Shown: positions 1 to 11,477, numbered from the stretch's first letter. The stretch is 64,000 nt of DNA from Bradyrhizobium cosmicum (GCF_007290395.2 NZ_CP041656.2:3038001-3102000); one strand, 5' to 3'. Program-made: numbers and translations. The notes: generated from the letters alone by a model not told the origin.

Positions 1-22
1 CTAAGGGACGCAGGAGCACACG

Positions 23-748
<726 letters not shown>

Positions 749-778
749 GCTGCACCAAGAATTTGAGGGCTTGAAGCC

Positions 779-1192
779 ATGATGCAACCTAAGAAAACGA
801 AGTTCCGGAAGGCGCATAAGGGCCGTATCCACGGCGTTGCGTCCTCGGGCGCGACGTTGGCGTTCGGCCAGTTCGGCCTGAAGGCGACCGAGCCTGAGCG
901 CGTCACCGCGCGCCAGATCGAAGCCGCTCGCCGCGCGCTGACCCGCCACATGAAGCGCGCCGGCCGCGTCTGGATCCGCGTGTTCCCCGACGTTCCGGTG
1001 TCGAAGAAGCCGGCCGAAGTCCGCATGGGCTCCGGCAAGGGTTCGCCGGAACTGTGGGTCGCGCGCGTCAAGCCGGGCCGGGTGCTGTTCGAGATCGACG
1101 GCGTCAACACCCAGACGGCGCGTGAAGCTCTGACCCTGGCGGCCGCCAAGCTGCCGATCAAGACGCGCTTCGTCGAGCGCATTGCGGAGTAA
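779..1192 (+). CDS. rplP: 50S ribosomal protein L16
   Basis: Large-subunit protein near the A-site tRNA and peptidyl transferase centre. The 137-residue length and N-terminus ([19 protein letters not shown]) are typical of the family. It starts 31 bases after rpsC, and its stop codon TAA (1190-1192) shares one base with an ATG at 1192 in front of rpmC, so translation of the two is probably coupled. Nothing unusual is seen. Confidence 0.98.
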   Translation: MMQPKKTKFRKAHKGRIHGVASSGATLAFGQFGLKATEPERVTARQIEAARRALTRHMKRAGRVWIRVFPDVPVSKKPAEVRMGSGKGSPELWVARVKPGRVLFEIDGVNTQTAREALTLAAAKLPIKTRFVERIAE

Positions 1193-1197
1193 TGGCC

Positions 1198-1404
1198 ATG
1201 GCCCAGATGAAGATCGAAGACATCCGCGCGATGAGCCCTGACCAGCAGGATGACGCCATCCTGAACCTGAAGAAGGAGCGCTTCAACCTGCGCTTCCAGC
1301 GCGCCACCGGGCAGCTCGAGAACACCTCGCGCCTGCGCGAGGCTCGCCGCGACATCGCCCGCATCAAGACCATCGCCGCGCAGAAGCGCGCGAAAGAGCA
1401 GTAA
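1198..1404 (+). CDS. rpmC: 50S ribosomal protein L29
   Basis: Small helical protein at the polypeptide exit tunnel that helps dock SRP and trigger factor. The family motif region [11 protein letters not shown] is present. Two in-frame ATG codons compete: 1192, overlapping the rplP stop (MAMAQMK, 70 aa), and 1198 (MAQMKIED, 68 aa). I chose 1198 because alphaproteobacterial L29 proteins as I know them begin MA(E/Q)MKIEDIR. The choice changes only two residues. Confidence 0.93.
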   Translation: MAQMKIEDIRAMSPDQQDDAILNLKKERFNLRFQRATGQLENTSRLREARRDIARIKTIAAQKRAKEQ

Positions 1405-1417
1405 GGGGCTCACGAAT

Positions 1418-1666
1418 ATGCCGAAACGTACTTTGCAAGGCGTGGTCGTCAGCGACAAGCAGGCCAAGACCATCGTGGTGCGCGTCGATCGCCGCTTCAC
1501 GCATCCGATCTACAAGAAGACGATCCGCCGTTCGAAGAACTATCACGCGCACGACGAGAGCAACGAGTTCAAGCCGGGCGACATGGTGTGGATCGAGGAA
1601 TCGAAGCCGATTTCGAAGTTGAAGCGCTGGGTCGTGATCCGGGGCGAACACAAGAAAAGCGCCTGA
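1418..1666 (+). CDS. rpsQ: 30S ribosomal protein S17
   Basis: Primary 16S rRNA-binding protein of the small subunit, with an OB fold. The 82 residues show the conserved start [20 protein letters not shown] and the later [11 protein letters not shown] segment. It lies 13 bases after rpmC in the same operon. The 84-base gap after it before rplN is the longest in this part of the cluster and shows no gene. Confidence 0.98.
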   Translation: MPKRTLQGVVVSDKQAKTIVVRVDRRFTHPIYKKTIRRSKNYHAHDESNEFKPGDMVWIEESKPISKLKRWVVIRGEHKKSA

Positions 1667-1750
1667 TCTGTTGGCTTTAGCCGACTGACTTCAGGGAAAT
1701 GTTGAGCGCCGGCTGGGCTGGCGCAAGAGAGAAGAGGACGAGGTGCATCA

Positions 1751-2119
1751 ATGATTCAGATGCAGACCAACCTCGACGTGGCCGACAATTCTGGCGCACG
1801 CCGTGTCATGTGTATCAAGGTGCTCGGAGGCTCCAAGCGCCGCTACGCCACGATCGGCGACATCATCGTCGTCTCGATCAAGGAAGCGATTCCGCGTGGC
1901 AAGGTGAAGAAGGGCGACGTGATGAAGGCCGTCGTGGTGCGCGTCCGCAAGGACATCCGCCGCGCCGACGGTTCGGTGATCCGCTTCGACCGCAACGCCG
2001 CCGTTCTGATCAACAATCAGTCCGAGCCGGTCGGCACCCGTATCTTCGGGCCCGTGCCGCGCGAGCTGCGCGCCAAGAACCACATGAAGATCATTTCGCT
2101 CGCGCCGGAGGTGCTGTGA
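1751..2119 (+). CDS. rplN: 50S ribosomal protein L14
   Basis: Large-subunit protein at the intersubunit bridge with 16S helix 14, and the binding site of the silencing factor RsfS. The 122-residue length and N-terminus ([20 protein letters not shown]) are diagnostic. First gene of the classical spc segment. Its TGA stop at 2117-2119 overlaps the rplX ATG at 2119, so the two are translationally coupled. Confidence 0.98.
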   Translation: MIQMQTNLDVADNSGARRVMCIKVLGGSKRRYATIGDIIVVSIKEAIPRGKVKKGDVMKAVVVRVRKDIRRADGSVIRFDRNAAVLINNQSEPVGTRIFGPVPRELRAKNHMKIISLAPEVL

Positions 2120-2425
2120 TGGCCGCGAAGATCCGCAAGGGCGACAAGGTCGTCGTGCTGACCGGTCGCGACAAGGGGCGCACCGGCGAAGTGTTCGAAG
2201 TGCGTCCCGACGCCGGCACGGCGCTGGTGCGTGGCATCAACGTGGTCAAGCGTCACCAGAAGCAGACGCAGGCCCAGGAGGGCGGCATCATCTCGAAAGA
2301 GGCGCCGATCCAACTGTCCAACATCGCGTATGTCGGCAAGGATGGAAAGCCGACCCGCGTCGGATTCAAGATTCTGGCGGACGGCAAGAAGGTCCGCATC
2401 GCCAAGAGCTCGGGAGCTGAGATCG

Positions 2426-2433
<8 letters not shown>
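2119..2433 (+). CDS. rplX: 50S ribosomal protein L24
   Basis: Assembly-initiator protein of the 50S subunit. The 104-residue product begins [20 protein letters not shown], the KOW motif typical of L24. The start is fixed by the one-base overlap with rplN, which removes an upstream in-frame extension. Its last eight bases overlap the start of rplE. Confidence 0.97.
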
Positions 2434-2983
<550 letters not shown>

Positions 2984-3029
2984 GACGCTGACCTAAAGCC
3001 TCTCAAACGCGGATACCCAGGAGCCAAGC

Positions 3030-3335
3030 ATGGCAAAGAAGAGTTCAATCGAGAAGAACAACCGGCGCAAGCGGATGACGAAGAACGCCGCTCCGAAGCG
3101 CGCGCGGTTGAAGGCGATCATCGCCGACAAGACGCTGCCGATGGAGGAGCGGTTCGCCGCCACCCTGAAGCTCGCGGAAATGCCGCGCAACTCGTCGGCG
3201 ACCCGCATCCGTCTGCGCTGCGAGCTGTCGGGCCGTTCGCGCTCGAACTACCGCAAGACCAAACTGTCCCGCATCGCGATGCGCGACCTTGGCTCCAAGG
3301 GCATGGTCCCGGGCCTCGTGAAGTCCAGCTGGTAA
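3030..3335 (+). CDS. rpsN: 30S ribosomal protein S14 (zinc-free type)
   Basis: Small-subunit head protein. The 101-residue length and the absence of paired CxxC motifs place it in the zinc-independent long form of S14. The conserved tail [14 protein letters not shown] is present. A 46-base gap separates it from rplE, and a GGAG site precedes the ATG. Confidence 0.98.
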   Translation: MAKKSSIEKNNRRKRMTKNAAPKRARLKAIIADKTLPMEERFAATLKLAEMPRNSSATRIRLRCELSGRSRSNYRKTKLSRIAMRDLGSKGMVPGLVKSSW

Positions 3336-3349
3336 GGAGGGTCGTTTAG

Positions 3350-3748
3350 ATGTCTACGCACGATCCAATCAGCGATCTGATCACCCGTATCCGCAACGCG
3401 CAGATGCGCTCCAAGAGCAAGGTCTCGACGCCTGGTTCTAAGATGCGCGAGAACGTCCTCGAAGTGCTGAAGTCCGAGGGCTATATCCGCGGTTACGCCA
3501 CGCTCGAGCATTCCTCGGGCCGCAGCGAGATCGAGATCGAGCTGAAGTATTTCGACGGCGAGCCCGTCATCCGCGAGATCGAACGTGTTTCCAAGCCCGG
3601 GCGTCGCGTCTACGCCTCGGTGAAGAACCTGCCGCGGGTCAACAACGGGCTCGGCATTTCGGTGTTGTCGACGCCGAAGGGAATCATGGCCGACCACAGT
3701 GCGCGTGAAGCGAACGTGGGCGGTGAAGTTCTCTTCACGGTGTTCTGA
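3350..3748 (+). CDS. rpsH: 30S ribosomal protein S8
   Basis: Central-domain 16S rRNA-binding protein. In enteric bacteria it is the translational repressor of the spc operon; whether that holds here cannot be seen. The 132 residues start [18 protein letters not shown] and end with the S8 signature region ([13 protein letters not shown], then [10 protein letters not shown]). A strong AAGGAGG site lies just upstream. Confidence 0.98.
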   Translation: MSTHDPISDLITRIRNAQMRSKSKVSTPGSKMRENVLEVLKSEGYIRGYATLEHSSGRSEIEIELKYFDGEPVIREIERVSKPGRRVYASVKNLPRVNNGLGISVLSTPKGIMADHSAREANVGGEVLFTVF

Positions 3749-3764
3749 GAAGGATTTTTGATCC

Positions 3765-4298
3765 ATGTCACGAGTTGGCAAAAGGCCCGTTCCGGTTCCG
3801 TCGGGTGTGACCGCGACCGTCGATGGGCAGACCGTCAAGATGAAGGGGCCGAAGGGCCAGCTTCAGTTCGTCGTCCATGACGACGTCGAGGTGAAGCTCG
3901 AGAACGGCCAGGTCAAGGTGAACCCGCGGGTCGAGACCAATCGCGCGCAAGCGCTGTATGGTACCGCTCGCGCCCAGGTCGCGAATCTGGTCGAAGGTGT
4001 CACCAAGGGCTTCGAGAAGAAGCTCGAGATCACCGGCGTCGGCTATCGCGCCGCGTTGCAGGGCAAAAACCTGCAGCTCGCGCTCGGTTACAGCCACGAC
4101 GTGGTCTACGCGATCCCGGAAGGGATCACGATCACCGTGCCGAAGCCGACCGAGATCACGGTGACCGGCAGCGACATCCAGCGCGTCGGCCAGGTCGCCG
4201 CCGAGATTCGCTCCTATCGTCCGCCGGAGCCCTACAAGGGCAAGGGCGTGAAGTATGTTGGCGAATTCATCTTCCGCAAGGAAGGCAAGAAGAAGTAA
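3765..4298 (+). CDS. rplF: 50S ribosomal protein L6
   Basis: Large-subunit protein near the sarcin-ricin loop and the factor-binding site. The 177-residue product has the tandem L6 repeats, with [15 protein letters not shown] at the start and the [14 protein letters not shown] signature near the C-terminus. It follows rpsH by 16 bases and precedes rplR by 11. Confidence 0.98.
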   Translation: MSRVGKRPVPVPSGVTATVDGQTVKMKGPKGQLQFVVHDDVEVKLENGQVKVNPRVETNRAQALYGTARAQVANLVEGVTKGFEKKLEITGVGYRAALQGKNLQLALGYSHDVVYAIPEGITITVPKPTEITVTGSDIQRVGQVAAEIRSYRPPEPYKGKGVKYVGEFIFRKEGKKK

Positions 4299-4309
4299 CG
4301 GAGCCGGTC

Positions 4310-4672
4310 ATGTCGAAAGCCAAGGTTACGAATGCCCGGCGCAAGCGGAGTGTGCGGCTGAAGCTGCGCCGCTCCGGTGGCGGCCGTCCGCGTCTGTCTG
4401 TGTTCCGCTCGTCCAAGCACATCTACGCCCAGGTCATCGACGACCTGAAGGGCGAGACGCTGGCCTCTGCCTCTTCGCTCGAGAAGTCGATGCGCGACGG
4501 CGGCAAGACCGGCGCCGACATCGATGCTGCGAAGGCGGTCGGTAAGCTGCTGGCTGAGCGCGCCGCCGAGAAGGGCGTCAAGGAAGTCGTGTTCGATCGC
4601 GGCAGCTACCTCTATCACGGGCGCGTCAAGGCTCTTGCCGACGCGGCGCGTGAGAGCGGGCTGAGCTTCTAA
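4310..4672 (+). CDS. rplR: 50S ribosomal protein L18
   Basis: 5S rRNA-binding protein of the central protuberance. The 120 residues include the family core ([18 protein letters not shown]) and end [13 protein letters not shown]. Basic N-terminal region as usual. Part of the continuous spc gene run, 44 bases before rpsE. Confidence 0.97.
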   Translation: MSKAKVTNARRKRSVRLKLRRSGGGRPRLSVFRSSKHIYAQVIDDLKGETLASASSLEKSMRDGGKTGADIDAAKAVGKLLAERAAEKGVKEVVFDRGSYLYHGRVKALADAARESGLSF

Positions 4673-4716
4673 CAGAATTTGAGGATTGAGGCGTAAGCCT
4701 CTGAAGGATTGGAAAA

Positions 4717-5307
4717 ATGGCAGAACGCGAACAACGTGGTGGACGCGATCAACGCGGCGGACGTGACCGCCAGCAGCGCGAGGAGCGTGACAGCGAGTTC
4801 GTCGACAAGCTGGTCCACATCAACCGCGTGGCCAAGGTCGTCAAGGGCGGCAAGCGCTTTGGTTTCGCAGCGCTGGTCGTGATCGGCGATCAGAAGGGCC
4901 GCGCCGGCTTCGGTCACGGCAAGGCTCGCGAAGTGCCTGAAGCGATCCGCAAGGCCACCGAGTCCGCCAAGCGTAACCTGACGCGCGTTTCGCTGCGCGA
5001 GGGCCGTACGCTCCATCACGACATCGCCGGCCGTCATGGCGCGGGTCGTGTCTACCTGCGTGCAGCTCCGGCCGGTACCGGCATCATCGCGGGCGGCCCG
5101 ATGCGCGCCGTGTTCGAGACGCTCGGCGTCCAGGACGTGGTGGCGAAGTCGATCGGCTCGTCGAACCCGTACAACATGGTTCGCGCCACCTTCGACGCGC
5201 TGAAGCATCAGGATTCGCCGCGTTCGGTCGCAGCCCGCCGCAACATCAAGGTGTCCACCCTCCAGTCCCGTCGCATCGGCGGTGACGCCGAGGCGGCTGC
5301 CGACTAA
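4717..5307 (+). CDS. rpsE: 30S ribosomal protein S5
   Basis: Small-subunit protein needed for decoding accuracy and for the mRNA entry helicase activity, together with S3 and S4. The 196-residue product has the S5 signature ([22 protein letters not shown], seen from about residue 31) and the later [14 protein letters not shown] segment. A hydrophilic Arg/Gly/Gln-rich N-terminal stretch of about 25 residues precedes the folded domain, a mild extension over shorter S5 proteins. Confidence 0.98.
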   Translation: MAEREQRGGRDQRGGRDRQQREERDSEFVDKLVHINRVAKVVKGGKRFGFAALVVIGDQKGRAGFGHGKAREVPEAIRKATESAKRNLTRVSLREGRTLHHDIAGRHGAGRVYLRAAPAGTGIIAGGPMRAVFETLGVQDVVAKSIGSSNPYNMVRATFDALKHQDSPRSVAARRNIKVSTLQSRRIGGDAEAAAD

Positions 5308-5331
5308 CGGAAGCTTTCGGAGTAGACCATG

Positions 5332-5526
5332 ATGGCCAAGGCCGCAAAGACGATCAAGCTCGAGCAGACCGGCAGCGCGATCCGCCGCCATCACTCGCAG
5401 CGTTCGACGCTGATCGGACTCAAGCTCAACAAGATCGGTCGCACCAGCGAACTGCCGGACACCCCGGCCGTCCGCGGCATGATCGAGAAGGTTCACCATC
5501 TCGTTCGCATCGTCAACGAGAAGTAA
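5332..5526 (+). CDS. rpmD: 50S ribosomal protein L30
   Basis: Small large-subunit protein. The product, [17 protein letters not shown] and onward, is 64 residues with the L30 core ([21 protein letters not shown], continuous but for display split after the Pro). ATG 5329 is also in frame and would add one Met. I prefer 5332 because of the nine-base spacing from GGAG at 5319-5322 and the usual MAKA start, but either is possible. Confidence 0.95.
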   Translation: MAKAAKTIKLEQTGSAIRRHHSQRSTLIGLKLNKIGRTSELPDTPAVRGMIEKVHHLVRIVNEK

Positions 5527-5601
5527 GACAGAGCGCGTGGTCCCGAAGACCGGTGATCGGTTCTCGGCAGAGATCATGCGCAAGAAACAAGGAGCAGGGC
5601 G

Positions 5602-6087
5602 ATGAAGCTCAGCGATATCGCCGACAATGCCGGCTCGCGCAAGAAGCGTATGCGTGTCGGCCGCGGCATCGGTTCGGGCAAGGGCAAGCAGTCCGGCCGC
5701 GGCGGCAAGGGCCAGACCGCGCGTTCGGGCGTGCGCATCAAGGGTTTCGAAGGCGGCCAGATGCCGTTGCATCGCCGTCTGCCCAAGCGCGGCTTCACCA
5801 ACATCTTCCGCGTCGAGTTCGCCGAGATTAACCTCGACCGGCTCCAGGATGCGGTCGATGCGAAGAAGATCGACGCCGGCAGCGTCGTGAACGTCGAGGC
5901 CCTGGTGAAGGGCGGCGTGCTGCGTCGTGCCAAGGGCGGCCTGCGGCTGCTCGGCCGCGGCGAGCTCAAGTCCAAGCTCAACATCGAAGTCCACGGTGCC
6001 ACCAAGGCCGCGATCGAAGCGGTCGAGAAGGCTGGCGGCTCGGTGAAGATCCTCGCCCCTGCCAAGGAAGAAGGCGAGGCGGCGTAA
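5602..6087 (+). CDS. rplO: 50S ribosomal protein L15
   Basis: Large-subunit protein that binds 23S rRNA late in assembly. The 161 residues start [20 protein letters not shown] and contain the glycine/lysine-rich loop ([18 protein letters not shown]) typical of L15. A 75-base spacer follows rpmD. A terminator-like hairpin at 6101-6123 lies immediately after the gene and before secY. Confidence 0.97.
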   Translation: MKLSDIADNAGSRKKRMRVGRGIGSGKGKQSGRGGKGQTARSGVRIKGFEGGQMPLHRRLPKRGFTNIFRVEFAEINLDRLQDAVDAKKIDAGSVVNVEALVKGGVLRRAKGGLRLLGRGELKSKLNIEVHGATKAAIEAVEKAGGSVKILAPAKEEGEAA

Positions 6088-6100
6088 CAACTGCGTCATT

Positions 6101-6123
6101 GGCCCGCGGCTCGCGGGCCTTTA
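6101..6123 (+). terminator. Hairpin between rplO and secY
   Basis: A 7-bp perfect stem, GGCCCGC (6101-6107) with GCGGGCC (6113-6119), loop GGCTC, followed by TTT. It sits 14 bases after the rplO stop. The short T run suggests partial termination or attenuation, reducing secY expression relative to ribosomal proteins, rather than full stop. That effect is inferred. Confidence 0.6.
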
Positions 6124-6235
6124 CGCATGCGGGACGTGGACTTATCGAAGCCGAGCCCCAGATAATGTCCGGCGTCCGCACCAGTAGCCCGGCCGCGGGC
6201 ATGACGGCGCAATAGGCGGCGGGAGAAAGTCCAAG

Positions 6236-7567
6236 ATGGCCTCTGCAGCGGAACAACTTGCAGCAAATCTCAATTTCGGTGCGTTTGCCAAGGCTGACGA
6301 ACTGAAGAAGCGCATCTGGTTCACCCTGGGTGCGCTGCTGGTTTATCGGCTCGGGACCTACATTCCGCTGCCCGGCATCGATCCCAACATCTGGGAGCAG
6401 GTGTTCCGCTCCCAGGCGGGCGGCATCCTCGGCATGTTCAACATGTTCGCCGGCGGCGGCATCCACCGCATGGCGATCTTTGCGCTGAACATCATGCCGT
6501 ACATCTCGGCCTCGATCATCATCCAGCTTCTGACCACCGTCTCGCCGCAGCTCGAGGCGCTGAAGAAGGAAGGCGAGGCCGGCCGTAAGCTGCTGAACCA
6601 GTACACCCGCTATCTCACGGTCATCCTGGCCGCGTTCCAGTCCTACGGCATCGCAGTGGGTCTCGAGGGCGCCGGTAACGTCGTCAGCGACCCCGGCATG
6701 TTCTTCCGCCTTTCGACCGCGATCACGCTGACCGGCGGCACCATGTTCCTGATGTGGCTGGGCGAGCAGATCACCTCGCGCGGCATCGGCAACGGCATTT
6801 CGCTGATCATTCTCTCCGGCATCGTCGCCGAGCTGCCCGCGGCGCTCGCCAACATGCTCGAGCTCGGCCGTCAGGGCGCGATGTCGACCGGCCTGATCCT
6901 GGTCGTCATCATCATGGCGGTCGCCGTGATCGCCTTCATCGTGTTCGTGGAGCGCGCCCAGCGCCGGCTTCTGATCCAGTATCCGAAGCGCCAGGTCGGC
7001 AACAAGATGTTCGAGGGCCAGTCCTCGCATCTGCCGCTCAAGCTCAACACCTCGGGCGTGATCCCGCCGATCTTCGCGTCCTCCCTGTTGCTGCTGCCGA
7101 CCACGGTGGCCAACTTCAACGCGGGCAGCGGACCGGAATGGTTCCAGTGGATCACGACGCAGCTCGGCCACGGCCGTCCGCTGTTCCTGATCATGTATCT
7201 CGCGCTGATCGTGTTCTTCGCGTTCTTCTACACCGCGATCGTGTTCAACCCGACCGAGACCGCGGACAATCTGAAGAAGCACGGCGGCTTCATTCCGGGC
7301 ATCCGCCCGGGTGAGCGCACCGCGGAATACATCGACTACGTGCTGTCGCGCATCACCGTGCTCGGCGCGATCTATCTCGCGATCGTCTGCTTGATCCCCG
7401 AGATCCTGATCTCCTACGCCTCGGTGCCGTTCTACTTCGGCGGCACTTCGCTGCTGATCGTCGTCAGCGTCACCATGGATACGGTGGCACAGGTGCAGGG
7501 CTATCTGCTGGCCCATCAGTACGAAGGCCTGATCCGGAAGTCGAAGCTGCGCGGCCGCCGCCGCTAA
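6236..7567 (+). CDS. secY: Preprotein translocase subunit SecY
   Basis: Channel subunit of the SecYEG translocon in the inner membrane. The 443 residues show the expected ten hydrophobic segments. Recognisable landmarks are RLGTYIPLPGID in the first helix, GGIHRMAIFALNIMPYISAS in the plug/TM2 region, and IRPGERTAEYIDYVLSRIT in the cytoplasmic C5 loop. In most bacteria secY closes the spc operon, as here. Confidence 0.98.
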   Translation: MASAAEQLAANLNFGAFAKADELKKRIWFTLGALLVYRLGTYIPLPGIDPNIWEQVFRSQAGGILGMFNMFAGGGIHRMAIFALNIMPYISASIIIQLLTTVSPQLEALKKEGEAGRKLLNQYTRYLTVILAAFQSYGIAVGLEGAGNVVSDPGMFFRLSTAITLTGGTMFLMWLGEQITSRGIGNGISLIILSGIVAELPAALANMLELGRQGAMSTGLILVVIIMAVAVIAFIVFVERAQRRLLIQYPKRQVGNKMFEGQSSHLPLKLNTSGVIPPIFASSLLLLPTTVANFNAGSGPEWFQWITTQLGHGRPLFLIMYLALIVFFAFFYTAIVFNPTETADNLKKHGGFIPGIRPGERTAEYIDYVLSRITVLGAIYLAIVCLIPEILISYASVPFYFGGTSLLIVVSVTMDTVAQVQGYLLAHQYEGLIRKSKLRGRRR

Positions 7568-7844
7568 GCGCGGCGTCCTGTCCGGCTTCCGACTCACAAG
7601 CGCCGATTCGCCGCGCACATGGCTGCGCGGCTTCCGCGAGGTGCGTGGACCTACCGTTCGGTCGCATCGGCAGAACTGCTCCGACTGCGACGCAATCACT
7701 GATTTCAAAGGGGTTCTTGGCGGCAGGGCATTTGCTCCCCTATGATATGGGTGGCAGTGCGGAGCCGATTGTGATTTGCACTGTTGTCGAACTTCAAACA
7801 CAGGTGCGCGACGTATCGCTCACCAATCCGGGGGGCGTACGCCG

Positions 7845-8726
7845 ATGAGAATTATACTTCTGGGACCGCCGGGATCGGGCAAGGGGACCCAGGCGCAGCT
7901 GATGGTGCAGCGCTATGGTATCGTCCAGCTCTCGACCGGCGAGATGTTGCGCGCGGCCGTCGCGGCGGGAACGCCGGTCGGCCTCAAGGCCAAGGAGATC
8001 ATGGCCAGCGGTGGCCTCGTGCCCGACGACGTCGTAGTCGGAATCATCTCCGAGCGCATCGACCAGCCGGATGCCAGAAACGGTTTCATTCTCGACGGCT
8101 TTCCGCGCACCGTACCGCAGGCCGAAGCGCTGGATCAGCTGCTCAAGCAGAAGCATCTCAAGCTCGACGCCGTGATCGAGCTTCGCGTCAACGAGAGTGC
8201 GCTGCTGAGCCGCGTCGAGACTCGCGTGGCCCAGATGCGGGAGCGCGGGGAGGAGATCCGGGCCGACGACACTCCGGAGGTCCTGACCAAGCGTTTGGCC
8301 AGCTACCGTAGCCAGACAGAACCGCTGATTCACTACTACTCGGAGCGGCGGAAGCTCTCGACCATCGACGGCATGATGGCGATCGACGAGGTCACCGGTG
8401 CTATCCACCGCCAGCTCGTGGCGCTTGGGGCGACCGAGCCCAAGGTCCGCGCCAAGAGCGCTGCCAGGGCAGCGCCCGCCAAGAAGGGTACGAAGCAGAG
8501 CGCCGCAAAGGCCAAAACGGCCAAGAAAGCGGCGAGAACGGCCAAAAAGCCCGCAAAATCTGCCAAGAAGGCCGCCAGGAAGGCCGTGAAGGGCGCGAAG
8601 AAGGCGGCCAAGACGACCGTCAAGAAGGCCGCGAAAAAGGCTGCCAAGAAGGCCCCGAAGAAGTCCGTCAAAAAGGGTGCCAAAAAGGCCGCAAAAAAGG
8701 TCACGAAAAAGCGAGCTAAGCGCTAG
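7845..8726 (+). CDS. adk: Adenylate kinase with long Lys/Ala-rich C-terminal tail
   Basis: Converts AMP plus ATP to two ADP in the cytoplasm. P-loop GPPGSGKGT is at residues 8-16, and the AMP-site and FPRT (86-89) motifs are present. The LID is the short, zinc-free type. The kinase domain ends near residue 196. Residues 201-293 are then an unbroken low-complexity tail of KKAAKK-like units with about 35 Lys and 30 Ala in 93 residues, resembling histone H1 or AlgP-type tails. The reading frame is continuous and the stop is followed by the normal gap to rpsM, so this is not an obvious frameshift product. ATG 7845 gives the canonical [14 protein letters not shown] start. The tail may bind nucleic acid or ribosomes; its role is unknown. 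Confidence 0.95.
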   Translation: MRIILLGPPGSGKGTQAQLMVQRYGIVQLSTGEMLRAAVAAGTPVGLKAKEIMASGGLVPDDVVVGIISERIDQPDARNGFILDGFPRTVPQAEALDQLLKQKHLKLDAVIELRVNESALLSRVETRVAQMRERGEEIRADDTPEVLTKRLASYRSQTEPLIHYYSERRKLSTIDGMMAIDEVTGAIHRQLVALGATEPKVRAKSAARAAPAKKGTKQSAAKAKTAKKAARTAKKPAKSAKKAARKAVKGAKKAAKTTVKKAAKKAAKKAPKKSVKKGAKKAAKKVTKKRAKR

Positions 8727-8913
8727 CAGCGGTTGACGAAAGCCCCCTGAATCCCCTAATAAGCCCCGCATCCAAGTCGGATAGTTTCAAACGATGCCGG
8801 GCCCCAGGAAGACCAGGGGTGGGCGTCGTGTTCGCGTTTGTGAACACCTGCCCGAGAAACCAAGCACTTAAAGACCGGTTCCTGACGAGGAATCGGCAAC
8901 AGGAGAGAGAGCC

Positions 8914-9282
8914 GTGGCCCGTATTGCCGGCGTGAACATTCCGACCAACAAGCGCGTGCTCATCGCGCTCCAGTACATCCATGGCATCGGCCAGAAGATT
9001 GCCTGTGAGATCCTCGAAAAGGTGAAAATCCCCGAGGATCGTCGCGTCAATCAGCTCAGCGACGCCGAAGTGCTCCAGATCCGCGAAGTGATCGACCGCG
9101 ACTATCTCGTCGAGGGCGATCTGCGTCGTGAGGTCGGCATCAACATCAAGCGTCTGATGGACCTCGGCTGCTATCGCGGCCTGCGCCATCGTCGCGGCCT
9201 GCCGGTGCGCGGTCAGCGGACCCACACCAATGCGCGCACGCGCAAGGGGCCGGCCAAGGCCATCGCCGGCAAGAAGAAGTAA
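8914..9282 (+). CDS. rpsM: 30S ribosomal protein S13
   Basis: Small-subunit head protein forming intersubunit bridges. The 122 residues start (GTG codon) [20 protein letters not shown] and end with the basic tail [18 protein letters not shown] and onward. The GTG at 8914 is preceded by AGGAGAGAG. First gene of the alpha segment; rpmJ, present in many bacteria between secY and rpsM, is absent, as is usual in this class. Confidence 0.97.
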   Translation: MARIAGVNIPTNKRVLIALQYIHGIGQKIACEILEKVKIPEDRRVNQLSDAEVLQIREVIDRDYLVEGDLRREVGINIKRLMDLGCYRGLRHRRGLPVRGQRTHTNARTRKGPAKAIAGKKK

Positions 9283-9301
9283 GTTTTCGAATCAAGATCG
9301 C

Positions 9302-9342
9302 GGCGTGTGGCGAATCGGGATGACCCTTCGCCACGCGCCTTT
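9302..9342 (+). terminator. Hairpin between rpsM and rpsK
   Basis: A 13-bp stem with one G-T pair: bases 9302-9314 pair with 9327-9339, around a 12-base loop, and TTT follows. It lies 19 bases after rpsM. It may attenuate transcription or protect the 3' end of the upstream message, since the operon clearly continues. Confidence 0.55.
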
Positions 9343-9404
9343 CGTTCCACAGGTGTAGCCGCTGGCATTACGGCGGCGTTCGAGATCTCCAGGAAAGGTA
9401 CTCA

Positions 9405-9794
9405 ATGGGTAAGGAAGCCACCCGCGTTCGCCGTCGTGAACGCAAGAACATCGCCTCCGGCGTTGCTCACGTGAACTCCTCGTTCAACAACACGACCATC
9501 ACCATCACCGATGCGCAGGGCAATACGATTGCCTGGTCTTCCGCCGGCACGATGGGCTTCAAGGGCTCGCGCAAGTCGACCCCGTACGCCGCGCAGGTTG
9601 CCGCCGAGGACGTGTCGAAGAAGGCGCAGGAGCACGGCATGCGTACGCTGGAAGTCGAAGTCGCCGGTCCCGGTTCGGGCCGCGAGTCGGCGCTCCGCGC
9701 GCTGCAGGCCGCGGGCTTCACCGTAACCTCGATCCGCGACGTGACCACGATCCCGCACAACGGTTGCCGTCCCCGCAAGCGTCGGCGCGTTTGA
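9405..9794 (+). CDS. rpsK: 30S ribosomal protein S11
   Basis: Platform protein next to the mRNA exit and E site. The 129 residues include the conserved [19 protein letters not shown] segment and the C-terminal signature [17 protein letters not shown]. Ordinary length and start ([15 protein letters not shown]). Confidence 0.98.
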   Translation: MGKEATRVRRRERKNIASGVAHVNSSFNNTTITITDAQGNTIAWSSAGTMGFKGSRKSTPYAAQVAAEDVSKKAQEHGMRTLEVEVAGPGSGRESALRALQAAGFTVTSIRDVTTIPHNGCRPRKRRRV

Positions 9795-9907
9795 TACCTT
9801 GTTTGCGGGCGCATCGGCGCCCGCGATGACTTTTGCAAGAAGCCGCAGGTGCGACCTGCGGACTTTCTCCAACGCCAGTGTCTGCAACGGCAGTTCGACT
9901 GGCCTGT

Positions 9908-10939
9908 ATGGGTGAAACAGTGACGATCCAGAAAAATTGGCAAGAACTGATTCGGCCGAACAAGCTCCAGATTCAGCCTGGCAGCGACCCTCAGCGTTTC
10001 GCGACGATCGTCGCCGAGCCGCTCGAGCGCGGCTTCGGCCAGACCCTCGGCAACGCGCTGCGCCGCATCCTGCTCTCCTCGCTCCAGGGCGCGGCGGTGC
10101 AGTCGGTGCACATCGACGGCGTGCTGCACGAGTTCTCCTCGATCGCGGGCGTCCGTGAGGACGTCACCGACATCGTGCTCAACATCAAGGACATCTCGAT
10201 CAAGATGCAGGGCGAAGGCCCCAAGCGCATGGTCGTGAAGAAGTCCGGCCCGGGCGTCGTCACCGCCGGCGACATCCAGACCGTCGGCGACGTGGTGGTG
10301 CTCAACCCCGACCTGCAGATCTGCACGCTCGACGAGGGCGCCGAGATCCGCATGGAGTTCACCGTCGCCACCGGCAAGGGCTACGTGCCCGCCGAGCGCA
10401 ACCGTCCCGAGGACGCGCCGATCGGCCTGATCCCGGTCGACAGCCTGTACTCGCCGGTCCGCAAGGTCTCGTACAAGGTCGAGAACACCCGTGAGGGCCA
10501 GATCCTCGACTACGACAAGCTGACCATGACGATCGAGACCAACGGCGCGCTGACGCCGGATGATTCGGTGGCTTACGCCGCCCGCATCCTGCAGGATCAG
10601 CTCAACGTGTTCGTCAACTTCGAAGAGCCGCGCAAGGAAGTCGCCCAGGAGATCATCCCGGACCTCGCCTTCAACCCGGCCTTCCTCAAGAAGGTGGACG
10701 AACTCGAGCTGTCGGTGCGTTCGGCCAACTGCTTGAAGAACGACAACATCGTCTACATCGGCGACCTCGTGCAGAAGTCGGAAGCCGAAATGCTCCGCAC
10801 TCCGAACTTCGGCCGCAAGTCGCTGAACGAAATCAAGGAAGTGCTGGCCCAGATGGGTCTGCATCTCGGCATGGAAGTGCCGGGCTGGCCGCCGGAAAAC
10901 ATCGACGAGCTCGCCAAGCGCTTCGAGGATCACTACTGA
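9908..10939 (+). CDS. rpoA: DNA-directed RNA polymerase alpha subunit
   Basis: Dimerises to nucleate RNA polymerase, and its C-terminal domain contacts promoter UP elements and activators. From ATG 9908 the product is 343 residues, [18 protein letters not shown] and onward, with the N-terminal dimerisation motif [20 protein letters not shown] and the C-terminal domain around [17 protein letters not shown]. An in-frame ATG at 9833 would add 25 non-homologous residues, and a GTG at 9920 is also possible. ATG 9908 gives the length I expect for Bradyrhizobium. Confidence 0.97.
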   Translation: MGETVTIQKNWQELIRPNKLQIQPGSDPQRFATIVAEPLERGFGQTLGNALRRILLSSLQGAAVQSVHIDGVLHEFSSIAGVREDVTDIVLNIKDISIKMQGEGPKRMVVKKSGPGVVTAGDIQTVGDVVVLNPDLQICTLDEGAEIRMEFTVATGKGYVPAERNRPEDAPIGLIPVDSLYSPVRKVSYKVENTREGQILDYDKLTMTIETNGALTPDDSVAYAARILQDQLNVFVNFEEPRKEVAQEIIPDLAFNPAFLKKVDELELSVRSANCLKNDNIVYIGDLVQKSEAEMLRTPNFGRKSLNEIKEVLAQMGLHLGMEVPGWPPENIDELAKRFEDHY

Positions 10940-10955
10940 TCTGAACTCACAACAA

Positions 10956-10984
10956 GCGAAAGCGCGACTTCATCGCGCTTTCGC
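10956..10984 (+). terminator. Hairpin between rpoA and rplQ
   Basis: Perfect 11-bp stem, GCGAAAGCGCG (10956-10966) with CGCGCTTTCGC (10974-10984), and a 7-base loop. There is no T run after it, so it is more likely an RNA-processing or stabilising hairpin than a terminator. Confidence 0.45.
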
Positions 10985-11060
10985 GGGCGAACGCAGGCAG
11001 CCCACCTGAGCAACAAGTCCGACGAACCGTCGCGACGAAAGCAATCTAGGGAATACCAAA

Positions 11061-11477
11061 ATGCGTCACGGCAAGGTTCATCGTAAGCTCAACCGCACCG
11101 CCGAGCATCGCCGCGCGATGTTCGCCAACATGTGCGCCGCGCTGATCAAGCATGAGCAGATCGTCACCACGCTCCCCAAGGCGAAGGAACTGCGCCCGAT
11201 CGTGGAGAAGCTGGTCACCCTCGGCAAGAAGGGCGGGCTGGCCATGCGCCGCCAGGCCATCTCCGAGATGCGCGACAAGGACCAGGTCAAGAAGCTGTTC
11301 GATACTCTGGCGCCCCGCTACAAGGACCGTCAGGGTGGCTACACCCGCATCATCAAGGCCGGCTTCCGCTACGGCGACAACGCCGCGATGGCTGTGATCG
11401 AGTTCGTCGATCGCGACGTCGATGCCAAGGGCCAGGACTCGGGTCCGGTGCAGGAGAAGGAAGCCGAGGCGGCGTAA
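11061..11477 (+). CDS. rplQ: 50S ribosomal protein L17
   Basis: Large-subunit protein at the tunnel exit. The 138 residues start [20 protein letters not shown], the L17 signature, and the core [22 protein letters not shown] follows (shown here as family landmark). Last gene of the superoperon, followed by a strong terminator. Confidence 0.97.
   Translation: MRHGKVHRKLNRTAEHRRAMFANMCAALIKHEQIVTTLPKAKELRPIVEKLVTLGKKGGLAMRRQAISEMRDKDQVKKLFDTLAPRYKDRQGGYTRIIKAGFRYGDNAAMAVIEFVDRDVDAKGQDSGPVQEKEAEAA

Noticed and set aside
4669..6099. 476-residue minus-strand ORF across rplR-rplO
   Set aside because: It is antisense to four well-identified ribosomal protein genes. Its composition is typical of a high-GC shadow frame.
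5978..7801. 607-residue minus-strand ORF across secY
   Set aside because: Antisense to secY; low-complexity His/Asp/Arg-rich translation with no family features.
7645..7848. 67-residue ORF before adk
   Set aside because: No known family, no ribosome-binding site, and it overlaps the adk start. I treat the secY-adk gap as non-coding.
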